This document shows, in pieces, positions 19,519 through 29,500 of a DNA stretch of 64,000 bases (position 1 is the stretch's first letter; each line of letters opens with the position of its first letter). The stretch is from assembly GCA_018136815.1 (NCBI GenBank), contig CM030937.1, positions 1,476,253 to 1,540,252 on the forward strand, written 5' to 3'. This DNA is from Isochrysis galbana (lineage: Eukaryota; Haptophyta; Isochrysidales; Isochrysidaceae). The notes under the pieces were generated by a model. It was not told where the DNA came from, did no database searches, and worked only from the letters and a program-made list of their open reading frames with translations. A program made the translations under genes and the position numbers.

Positions 19519-22130
19519 ATGCGGACTTTATTCGGCATCACGCTGCTGTACATCGCGGCCCACGCTTTCCAGGCCCCCGCCGCCGTGCCCAGCGCGAGTG
19601 GTGGAGGGCAGCTACAAGCGCTTCCTTCCGTTCACATAGTGCCTGCCTTCTGGGATGGACGGCGGAGAGAGCGGCTGCCGCAGCGGTTATGTATGCAGAT
19701 GGAGCCATTCCAGCAGCAGGAGTCGGGTGGGGCTTTCGGGTCGGAGGACATCACCATCCACTCGGGCGCAGCGTTCATCGTGGGACTCGACATCAAGCGC
19801 GACCGGTACAAGACCCTGGCAGGCGATGGAGATCAGGGTGCTCTCTGGTCCATCACGGACTCGTTGGATGAGCTTGAGCGGCTGTGCGACACTGCAGGAC
19901 TCGAGGTTCGGGGACGCGATTACCAGTCGCTCCAGAATCCGTCGGCGTCCACCTTCATTGGGTCGGGCAAGGTGGAAGAATTGGGTGAGCTTCGCTTGAT
20001 GACCCATCCCTCTTCCCCGGCAAGAGTACACATGCTCATATCGAACTCCAATCACGGCCCTCCCATGCGCATCTTCTCCAGGTAGCGTGGTGAAGAGCCT
20101 GAAGGTTGAGACGGTTGTCTTTGATGACGAGCTCTCGCCTGCGCAACAAAGGAACCTGCAGGCGGCACTTGGGGTGCAGGTACGGTATGCTTGTCATTTT
20201 CAGTCGCGGTAGCACGCGAGGTTAGGATCCACGCTGACGACGTCGAACACGCACCATCCTGAGTCGAGTGTACGGAACGGGTGGGGGATCCATATCACAG
20301 ATTGGCACACCATCTTCCCACGTCTTCTCGCTGTGTGCAGGTCGTGGACCGCACCATGCTCATCCTCCAAATCTTTGCACAGCGTGCGCGCACTCGTGAG
20401 GCAAAGCTTCAAGTGAGCCTTGCCCGTATGCGCTACATGCTTCCACGCTTGAAGACATTCATGACCACCGGCGCCGGCATGGAAGCCAAAGGTGGAGCGT
20501 CCGGCGGTGGAAAGGGTGCAGGCGGTCAATTCCTTAAGGGAGCAGGAGAGTCACAACTTGAGGCCGATCGACGACTGTACCGAAAGCAGATTTCTCGTGT
20601 CGAGGCGGAGCTCGAGCAGGTGCGTCGTCGGGTGCATCTGTCCTTTCGGCAGAGAATTGAGACGGGTGCGAACATGACGGCTGCACACTGCTCGTGGCAG
20701 CAGCGTCACACACGATCAGCTTACCACATGCCACGCTGCACACTCCGTCCCCCTCCCCCCGCTTTCTTGGGCCATACCCAAGCAGGTGCGAGGCACACGT
20801 GAGCTGCAGCGCAACGCGCGGAAGAAGCGCGGGCACATGCCTTTGATAGCGCTGGTTGGATACACCAACGCTGGAAAGAGTTCATTGCTGAATCAATTGT
20901 GTGGGCGGGTCCCCGGAGACGCCGAGGTAAGTTGTGCACACGGCTCACATTGCGTTGTGCACTAGAGGTCTATGGGAGAATGGTGCCGTAAGCTCTCGCG
21001 CTCCGAAATGCTCCAACCTGTGTGTTGCCTTGCGAATAGGTCTATGCCGACGACCAATTGTTTGCAACACTGGACCCCACGATGCGAAGGCTCAAGCTGC
21101 CGGGAGGCCGCGAGGTCATGCTTGCAGACACTGTCGGCTTCATTCAGGCGAGCTCGCCTCATGATCAACTATCTACTTAACAGGCGTATAGCTTACCATG
21201 GCCATTCCGTCCATTCCTCCTCGCGTTCACGCTGGCAGCCTGCGATTATCCTACTCTGCGACTGCACAACCTCACCCATTCCATGCTTCTCTGCCTGCAG
21301 AAGCTTCCGACGAAACTCATCTCTGCGTTCCGCGCGACACTGGAAGTTTGCGAGGACGCCGACGTGCTTTTGCATGTCGTTGATTGCTCATCTCCACTTG
21401 GCCGCCAGCAAGCATGGTCAGTGCAGCGGATCTTGTCGGAGATCGGGGGCATCCCATCCGTCGGAGAGAGCGTGCCACAGATTCTCGCACTCAACAAGGC
21501 TGATGCTGTTCTCGCAATGCAGGCAAGTATCTCTCCAAGACTCGCCCTCTTGCTCCAGTCACTTGCCGCGTATTGTTGGAGTAGGCGAAGTGCGGCTTTC
21601 ATGCGTGGGTAACGCACGCCGCGCAGCACTTTCTTGAGCGTGGTCAGCCGCTCTGACTCGTCCCCAGGCGGGTCGCACAGGTCTGTGCCCATCCGCGAAG
21701 ACGTAATCTTTCTGCTCGCAACCTGATCCTCATCCCGTCTTGTCTGTGTGTGTGCTTGCAGGGTTCCTTGCCTAGCCCAGCTGACTGGGTGAATATCCAC
21801 GATCGCGTGAGGCCAGTATCCGCGCTCGCAATATCCGCCACCAATGGCAACAACTTGCCCAAGCTGCTTGAAGCAATCGAGAAGGCTTTACTTGCTCTCT
21901 CCGTGCGTGTCGAATGTGTGTTGCCTTACTCGGCTGGCGAGCTACTTGCAGAGATGCATAAAGTGGGCACGATCGTTGAGGAGAGCTACGTCGACGTCGG
22001 GACTCGAGTTGTAGCATTCGTTCCGCGCTCGCTTGCGATGAGGTTGAAGAAGATGGCATTTGTGCAGCCCGATAAAAGGGACGTGTCACAGCAGGGTGCA
22101 AAGGGTGCCACTGCGAACTCAAAGAGCTGA
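19519..22130 (+). CDS. hflX: Plastid-targeted HflX-type ribosome-associated GTPase (seven exons)
   Basis: Exons 19519-19984, 20082-20179, 20341-20619, 20786-20926, 21040-21147, 21301-21522 and 21762-22130 join in phase to 560 residues. The N-terminus ([20 protein letters not shown]) is a signal peptide with an ASAFAP-type motif (AHA then FQAPA), so import into a complex plastid is predicted. HflX hallmarks follow: [51 protein letters not shown], the Gly-rich [22 protein letters not shown] loop, and GTPase motifs G1 [11 protein letters not shown]2 region ATLDPT, G3 DTVGF and G4 NKAD. Family knowledge: HflX binds 50S subunits and splits stalled or hibernating 70S ribosomes. Introns after 21147 and 21522 have GC donors (GCGAGC, GCAAGT) with good AG acceptors. 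A pyrimidine tract lies just upstream. Confidence 0.93.
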
Positions 22131-22443
22131 GCACAGCCTCATGGCGCATTTGACGCCAACACGAGCAGGGCTCTTGGAGATCGTGCTATTTGCGTGCGTG
22201 TACACACCACCCGCCGGTTTATGCATAATGCACGAGACAATTCACCACCTTCTCCGAAAGCACACTTGTTGTAGCAATGCTCCACTTGTTGACCATTACA
22301 CCTGTGACTAGTGACTAGGTGTGGCGGATTGGGGTGGCTCGAAAGCGTTTCCCTATCCCACTGGCAAGGCGCCCCCCCCCCCCCTAATATGAAAAAGCAC
22401 AGACCACCGACCTCTTACTCGTGCTTTTTCTGTGGTACACTAG
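22131..22443. other. 3' flank of HflX
   Basis: Nothing recognised apart from a C run near 22372-22384. Confidence 0.5.
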
Positions 22444-22900
22444 AACTATCGGTAATCGTTAAACCGATAGGGTCATTCAGCTGTCGCATTCGCGATGTCT
22501 CAGAGGCAAAAAGAAATAACAGTAAAGAAAAAAACAGTAATTAATTAACTTCTTAATAGTCTCACCGCACACGCGGCCGTGGACCCTCTACTTTCTACTC
22601 ACGCAGCAAACCTTTCTACACCCCCTCTCTCCCGGCCCTTTCCCCCCCGCCATCAGGCGACTCCCCCCGTGCACTACTAGGGGGATAGGGGAAAAGGGCT
22701 TAGATATGGTCGGTGGCCCGCGCCCCCCCCCCGGTGATCCGTTCCCCCCTTCCTCCTATGCCTACCGGGCTGGCGGCGTCCTCAGTCCCGACTTCTCCTG
22801 TAAACAGGTTGACGAATTGTGATGGCCCATAGGGCCTGAGGGCAATGAGGAAGGGGGCATGCCGGCGGCAGGCGCGGCGGAGGGGCTGCTCGGCCGGTGT
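22444..22900. mobile_element. Scrambled LINE ends (5' end plus, 3' end minus)
   Basis: 22444-22475 is the LINE 5' terminus in plus orientation (a CTATCGG...CCGATAGGGTC hairpin-like end). 22480-22530 matches 61510-61565 in inverted orientation (CGCGATGTCTCAGAGGC core). From about 22545 the shared 3' terminus follows in the opposite orientation (TTAATAGTCTCACCGC, then GTGCACTACTAGGGG), nearly the complement of 6790-7066. 22812-22880 is the TGACGAATTGTGATGG block also found at 51940-52022 and 55770-55850. No coding capacity. Confidence 0.6.
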
Positions 22901-22909
22901 GACTTCCCT

Positions 22910-23048
22910 AGAAAGTTGTTTGGTTCCCCCCCTACCCCCTCGCGCGGAAAGTTGTCAGATTAGCCCCCCCCAAACTATGGAGTTTTTTTAATGGACGAAA
23001 TCTGACACCTTTCCGCGTGAGGGGATAGGGGGGAACCAACAACTTTCT
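22910..23048. mobile_element. Foldback element, copy 1
   Basis: Long imperfect inverted repeat: AGAAAGTTGTTTGGTTCC... at the left pairs with ...GGAACCAACAACTTTCT at the right over about 50 bp, with a short loop that includes AAACTATGG. It is nearly identical to copy 3, separated from copy 2 by a 53-bp spacer. No coding capacity, so MITE/foldback type. Confidence 0.75.
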
Positions 23049-23101
23049 GGAGGCGGTGCACGACTTGGCGGGGTGGTCTGCTCGGCCGACGTGCATTCCC
23101 C

Positions 23102-23651
23102 AGAAAGTTGTTTGCCCCCCCCCTGAGGAGGTCGCCGATGTCTTCACGTGAATAGGACGGTGTGCACTTCCCTTGAGGAGGTCGCCGATGTCTTCACGTG
23201 AATAGGTCGGTGTGCATCACCCCCCCTGAGGAGGTCGCCGATGTCTTCACGTGAATAGGTCGGTGTGCACTCCCTCCACTGAGGAGGTCGCCGATGTCTT
23301 CACGTGAATAGGTCGGTGTGCACTCCCTCCACTGAGGAGGTTGCCGATGTCTTCACGTGAATAGGTCGGTGTGCATCCCCCCACTAAGGAGGTCGCCGAT
23401 GTCTTCACGTGAATAGGTCGGTGTGCACCCCCCCACTGAGGAGGCCGCCGATGTCTTCACGTGAATAGGTCGGTGTGCATCCCCCCGCTAAGGAGGTCGC
23501 CGATGTCTTCACGTGAATAGGTCGGTGTGCATCCCCCCACTGAGGAGGCCGCCGATGTCTTCACGTGAATAGGTCGGGGTGCATCTCCCCCACTGAGGAG
23601 GCCGCCGATGTCTTCACGTGAAGGGGTAGGGGGGGGAACCAACAACTTTCT
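23102..23651. mobile_element. Foldback element, copy 2, with a satellite in its loop
   Basis: It begins AGAAAGTTGTTTG and ends AACCAACAACTTTCT like its neighbours, but the interior is replaced by the 53-bp tandem array. It is bracketed on each side by a near-identical 53-bp spacer (23049-23101 and 23652-23704). Confidence 0.7.
23123..23622 (+). repeat. Minisatellite, about 10 units of 53 bp
   Basis: Ten head-to-tail copies of TGAGGAGGTCGCCGATGTCT followed by TCACGTGAATAGGTCGGTGTGCAYYCCCCC, with a few substitutions and C-run length changes. The last unit is cut short and passes into the foldback end. Each unit holds the palindrome CACGTG (E-box/G-box core) once. Confidence 0.95.
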
Positions 23652-23704
23652 CGAGGCGGTGCACGACTTGGCGGGGTGGGCTGCTCGGCCGACGTGCATT
23701 CCCC

Positions 23705-23846
23705 AGAAAGTTGTTTGGTTCCCCCCCTACCCCCTCGCGCGGAAAGTTGTCAGATTTAGCCCCCCCCCCAAACTATGGTTTTTTTAATGGACGAAATCTG
23801 ACACCTTTCCGCGTGAGGGGGTAGGGGGGGAAACCAACAACTTTCT
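23705..23846. mobile_element. Foldback element, copy 3
   Basis: Same inverted-repeat structure as copy 1. Its right end abuts the gypsy pol fragment a few bases later, so it either inserted there or marks a rearrangement border. Confidence 0.75.
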
Positions 23847-23850
23847 GGAG

Positions 23851-24489
23851 GCACCGTACCGTGTCGCCGAGGCGCTCGGTGGAGGTCGCTACCGTCTACG
23901 CGATCAAGAGAATCGCCTCCTCTCTGAGGAGGTGCATGTTACTAACCTCCGCCCCTACTACACACTCACAGACAAAGATCCACTCCAAGACGATGAGTTC
24001 ATTGTGGAGTCCCTTCTGGATCGCAAGGGCCGGGGAGATAATCGCTGCTACCTCGTCAAGTGGCGCGGCTACGCGCGATCTTCTGCCACATGGGAACCAA
24101 TGGCTGAGCTCATGCGCCGCTGTGCCTCCTTGGTCGCTGACTACGATGCCGCTCACCCCTTCCCGCCTGCTTGCAAGTCACAGATGGCAAAGCGGGCCAC
24201 TAAATGGCAGTCTCAAGAAGGATCGGCTCTGCCACGGCCGACCGCCCAAGAACCTCGCGTGTGCCCCGCTGCAGCCGCATCGGATCGGGTGATTCCGCGC
24301 CGTTCGCCACGTCTCGCCTCACTCCCGCACGACTCACCTGTAGCCCATGTCGGTGCTTTGCCCGCTCTCTTCCTCCCTACTGAGGCCCGGTCCTCTAGCC
24401 CGCTGCCACAGCCGCAGCGTGCGTCGTTTCTGCGCCACACAAGGCACACTAACGGTATAGAACCACAAATGGCACAAGACACCCTGTGA
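23851..24489 (+). pseudogene. Ty3/gypsy (chromovirus) integrase C-terminus with chromodomain, 5'-truncated
   Basis: The open frame starts with the integrase C-terminal barrel (APYRVAEALGGGRYRLRD, EEVHVTNLRPYY). A chromodomain follows (EFIVESLLDRKGR, YLVKWRGYARSSATWEP, LVADYDAAH) with its aromatic cage residues visible. About 110 Pro/Ser/Arg-rich residues run to a stop at 24487. Family knowledge: chromodomains of chromoviral integrases steer insertion to modified chromatin. The rest of gag-pol and the LTRs are absent; the left border coincides with the foldback element. Confidence 0.85.
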
Positions 24490-24568
24490 TACTTACTAGC
24501 AGTAAACTTGGCGGAGATCAATCAAAGCGGGATCACACGGACTCCAAGGAGGGTATTCCGATAAAAGT

Positions 24569-25461
24569 AAGAACACAAGAGAAGCCACAGTCTCCCGCCC
24601 CCTTCTCTCCGACTCCCGGCCGAAGCAGCGCGCACGGCCTCCCTGGAACCGGCTTCTCCGTTAAAGAGGGAACTGGGGAAGGGGAAGGGGGTTGATAGGG
24701 GTTAGGGTTGGGTAGTAGGGAGGTTCAATAGCACGCTGCCTCACGCCGCGCATGTAGCGGGAATTTTTAAGAAGATTTTTTTTCTCTTCAGGGTCCATTG
24801 GGCTCATTGAGTCCGCATCGGTGTCGCCCTCTTTCGAGGGTTTTGTGTGTTGAGTGCTTGGTGTTGGCTTTTGTTGGTGTTGGTGCCTGCTGTGCTGGGC
24901 CTCTTGGGCCGATGTTGTGCACGTCATTCGCTCGCCCGAGGCGCGTCTGTCCGCCCGCCCTTCGGCTCCGTTGGGCAGCATCCCCTTCGTTCCGTCTCTC
25001 GTGTTGTTCCTGTCCCCCATCCTGGGGGTCCACAACTGTTCCATGTGCAGCCCCATGTTTTTGTACGTCATGCCCCCTTTGGGGTTATGCTCATGATGGT
25101 GCCGGGCCGGCACCTCGCGCCGGAGCGCGAGGGCGGTACCGCGGCTGTGTAGGGTCCAGGCCCGGGGGCCTTCCCTGATGGAGCGTCCCACTTGGATGGT
25201 GTGTCTGGTGTGGCTGTGGGTTGTGGTTTGTGTGTGCAGCATGCTGTCAACCAGCATGCTGGTCGTGCTCTCTCTGTTCTCGGTGGTGCGCGGGCATGGC
25301 CCGCTAGCTCCTGTGCCCACCTGGCTGGGGGGGTCGTCCTGGCGCGGTCGCTTCGGCGACAGCGGCGTGTCCATGAAAGCTTCGTCCATCGCGGCGAGGG
25401 CCGCGGCAGCGAGGGCGGGAGGCGGCGCGCGCTCCATGACCCTATCGTTTTAACGATAGTT
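24569..25461 (-). mobile_element. LINE-type element with ORF1-like frame, flanked by a 10-bp direct repeat
   Basis: CGATAAAAGT occurs at 24559-24568 and 25462-25471, consistent with a target-site duplication. On the minus strand the element opens with the 5' terminus CTATCGTTAAAACGATAGGG, then TCATGG at 25457-25435, the signature seen at four other places. The ATG of that terminus opens a 258-residue frame (25437-24661) rich in Pro, His, Thr and Arg (FMDTPLSPKRPRQDD near the start), like LINE ORF1 proteins, without zinc knuckle or RRM that I can see. The 3' end differs from the family terminus, so the element is 3'-truncated or of another subfamily. Confidence 0.55.
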
Positions 25462-25471
25462 CGATAAAAGT

Positions 25472-26159
25472 GATGATGATAAAACCTCAATCTCAATCTT
25501 GACTTAGTGAATTTTCACCCTTGGACCTTAGAAGTTAAAAGGCGTGTTTGACCGCCCTAGGGAAGGGGAATCGCACCATCTCTGGATCTCAAGCGTCAAG
25601 CGAAGATTTTCGTGGCGACCGGTGGCCCTCCTATTAGTAATTAAAAGCCCTGTTTGACTGCCCTATGACTATGAATTTTTAGCCCTACCCCTAATACAAA
25701 ACCCTCTATGGCCGCTCTATGCTCTATATGTGTCGTAGGTATCCACCCGCCATACTGAGAAAGGTCCCAGGGGTTGGTGGCGTGAATCTGTAGAAGGTTT
25801 TGATAGTATACTAAACATGCCGAACTCGACAAGGGTTGGTGGCGTGAAGCGTGAATATTTCAATGTGTAGAAGAGTTCAAATAGTGCGTAGTAGTAGAGA
25901 TGCGCGCTGCTACTCATCCATCGCGCACCTTACAATCGCGCCGCTTGGCTGCATCTCGCGATCTCCTGAGTGCGCAGCGTGATGAGGCCGAGCAAGGACT
26001 TCAGGGATTCTACTGACGGCGCTCGCCGAAGCTTTTGGATCTCGAATGGGGCGGCGATCTCATTGGCGCCCGCGCCGCGGTGGGGGGGTCCCTTTTGACC
26101 GCGGCGCTGCGCTTTGCACTCGGGCGTGACCCAGAAACTTCCCCTCGGCCACCCTGCAA
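25472..26159. other. Intergenic upstream of ChlH
   Basis: No gene seen. GTTTGACCGCCCTA-type words occur at 25546 and 25652 and again at 45119 (plus) and 31558 (inverted), possibly ends of a short uncharacterised repeat. Confidence 0.4.
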
Positions 26160-26560
26160 CCTCCCCACTCGTGCGGAGAGGCGCCAAAACAAAACCTCCC
26201 TCCCCCCCCCCCTCTCCGCCCCCCTCGCCGCGACGCCCCCCCCCCTTCCCCCCCCCCCCCCCCCTTCCCCCTTCCCCCCCCCCCCCTTCCCCCTCCCCCC
26301 CGCGCAGAGCTCATTTAGCTTCCCCCCCCTTCCCCCGCGCGGCTCCCCCTCCCCGCCCCCCCTCCCCCCATTACGCAGCTCGCTGCCCCTCGCCCCCCCC
26401 CCACTCTCCCCCCCCCCCCCCGCCCTTCCCTCCCCCCCCTCCCCCTTCCTCCCCCCCCCCAGACTTTCTCTCTTCCCTCCGCTATCCCCGCAGGGCGAGA
26501 GCAGAGCCAGACTCCTCTCCACTCGCCCCTCGCCCCGACCCCTCACCCTTCCTCTCTCCG
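26160..26560. promoter_or_regulatory. Poly-C/pyrimidine tract 5' of ChlH
   Basis: About 380 bp of almost pure C and T on the coding strand, with many C runs of 8-16, ending only a few bases before the ATG. The long proline-rich frame through it is compositional. Likely the ChlH promoter or 5' UTR region by position. Confidence 0.4.
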
Positions 26561-26562
26561 CC

Positions 26563-29500
26563 ATGCTCGCGCTCCTCGGGCTGGCATCCGCGGGCTTTGC
26601 GCCCACCGCCAGGCTGGGTACGTGCACACACCAATCAATCACCCACTCCCGACGCCCCCCTAGGGCTCTCTCGCCTGCGTTCCTCTGCTTGGTGGCAGAG
26701 CGAACGAAAGGCCACTCTCTCGGATGGACCTCTACGGCCTCACGCGGCGCCCAGCTGTGTTCAACACAACACCGTAGTGTAGATATGTGTCTGATCGCTC
26801 TTTCCGTACCCCCTTTCGCAACACAGGTGGCGTGCGAACACCTGCGACATTCGCACACGCTGGCGCTGTGGCTGCTGGGGTTGATGCGGGATTGGCCCCC
26901 CTATTCGAGGAACCCCGCCGGTGCGCCGCGACGCCGCGACGCGAAAGCGCTGTCCAGACGAACCGGCTGGCGGCGCGTCCCTCACGTGCGCGGAGGAAGC
27001 GCACAGACCGCCGATGGTGGTAATGTGGTGATTCTTCAAGACGTCCCCAGAAGATTCCCGTTTGATTCTGTGTCATCAATGCTGCTGCTCCATCCCACAG
27101 TCTTTCCCCGCTCGTTCATCCTGCAGGGCTATGCGTTCGGGCGTGACCTCGATGGTCGCAACTGGCCCGGCCGCCGGTATGTTCACCCAGTCTAATCCAG
27201 AGGACCGCCGCGTCGTGCCTGACGAGCCGGGCGATCGCGAGATCTTTAAGGTGGTCTACGTTGTGCTTGAGTCCCAGTACCAGTCCTCGCTGACTACTGC
27301 GTGCAAGCGCATCAATGCTGGACAGGAGAACGTGGCCGTCGAATGCTCCGGATACATCCTCGAGGAGCTGCGCGATCCGAAGAACTACGAGCAGTTCAAG
27401 AAGGATGTCGCGGAGGCCAACATCTTCATTGGCTCACTCATCTTCGTGCAGGAACTCGCTGACAAGGTCGTCGAGGCCGTCGAACCGCACCGCGAGCGCA
27501 TGGACGCGCTTTGTATCTTCCCATCAATGCCACAAGTCATGCGCCTCAACAAGATTGGTTCTTTCACCATGGCGTCGATGGGTCAGTCCAAGAATGTCAT
27601 GACCGACTTCATGAAGAAGAACAAGCCATCGGGTACCTCTTTCCAGGACGGCATGCTCAAGCTCGTCCGCACTCTTCCGAAGGTCCTCAAGTACCTACCG
27701 GGCGACAAGGCGAAGGACGCGCGCTCCTTCATGATGTCCCTGCAGTATTGGCTCGGTGGTTCACCCGAGAATATTGAGGCGCTTCTCCTCAACCTCGCTG
27801 GCAACTACGTCCTCGAGGAGGGCAAGCTCTCTGGTGAGATTGTCTCGCCGCCGGAGGTGATCCCCGACCAGGGTATCTGGCACCCGATGGCGCCCCGTGT
27901 TTTCGAGGACTCCTCCGAGTATATGCAGTGGCTCCGCAACGAGCATGCGCCCTCAATTGGTATCGATCCGCTCAAGGCGCCCGTCGTCGGTCTCGTCCTC
28001 GCCAAGTCGCATATCAATACCAAGGACGATGCGCACTACGTCTCGATGATCATGGAGATCGAGGCCCAGGGTGGTCTTGTGCTTCCCACGTACACTGGCG
28101 CGCTCGATTTCTCCAAGTGCGTCGAGGAATATTTCTTCCAGATGGGATCACCAATCATTGATGTCACCATCAATCTCACGGGATTTGCCCTGGTTGGTGG
28201 ACCGGCCACTCAGGACCATCCCAAGGCGGTCGCAACGCTCAAGCGCCTCAACCGACCCTACTTGTGCGCTGTGCCGGCCACCTTCCAGACCTTCGAGGAG
28301 TGGAAGGACTCCGAGCTCGGCCTGCACCCTGTTCAAGTTGCGCTGCAGGTCGCACTCCCCGAGATTGATGGTGCAATCGAGCCTCTCATCTTCTCTGGTC
28401 GTGACGGCGTCACAGGCCGTTCCATCCCGCAGTCGGATCGCGTCCAAACCCTTGCGAAGCGTGCTCTCAAGTGGGCTGGCCTTCGCCGTAAGAAGAACGC
28501 CGAGAAGAAAGTGGCGATAACCGTCTTCTCGTTCCCTCCAGACAAGGGCAATGTGGGCACCGCAGCTTATCTCAACGTTTTCGGTTCCATTTTCGAGTCG
28601 CTTAAGTCGATGAAAGCTGCCGGCTACGACGTCGGTGAGCTCCCGCAGTCAGTCGAGGAACTCGTTGACAAGATCCTGCATGACAAGGAGGCCTCGCTCG
28701 CGTCGCCCACCCTCAATGTCGAGTATGCCATGTCCGTCTCCGAGTACAAGGAGCTCACTCCGTACGCTGAGGACCTCGAGGAGAACTGGGGTCCGCCGCC
28801 GGGTAACCTCAACACGGATGGACAAAACCTCCTTATCTTCGGCAAGTCGTTCGGCAACGTCTTCATCGGCGTGCAGCCCTCGTTTGGCTACGAGGGGGAC
28901 CCCATGCGCCTCCTCTACGCCAAGTCTGCCTCGCCCCACCATGGCTTCGCCGCTTACTACACGTACGTCGAGAAGGTCTTCGGCGCCGATGCTGTCCTCC
29001 ACTTCGGCACTCACGGATCGCTAGAATTCATGCCCGGCAAGCAGGTCGGTATGGCTGGCACTTGCTACCCGGATCGCCTGATCCAGTCCACCCCGAACCT
29101 CTATTACTATGCTGCCAATAATCCGTCGGAGGCGACCATCGCCAAGCGTCGCTCGTATGCAAACACCATCTCATACCTCACCCCACCGGCGGAGAATGCC
29201 GGCCTCTACAAGGGTCTCAAGGAACTCTCCGAGCTTGTCGGATCATACCAGGGCCTTCGCGACTCTGGCCGCGGCCCTAACATCGTCAACTCGATCGTTG
29301 CCACAGCGCGTCAGTGCAACCTTGACAAGGACATCCAGGACCTTCCTGGTGAGGATGAGGACAGCGCAGAACTTGACCTCGACGGTCGCGACGCCATTGT
29401 CGGCAAGGTCTATTCGAAGATTATGGAGATTGAGTCTCGCCTTTTGCCTTGTGGCCTTCATACAGTTGGTGTGCCACCGACAGCTGAGGAGGCGGTTGCC

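Noticed and set aside
23123..23622. CRISPR-like array
   Set aside because: The whole 53-bp unit is conserved, so there are no variable spacers, and no cas-like genes; it is a eukaryotic satellite.
26035..27195. 386-residue proline-rich frame before ChlH
   Set aside because: Produced by the poly-C tract and running across the proposed ChlH exons in another frame.
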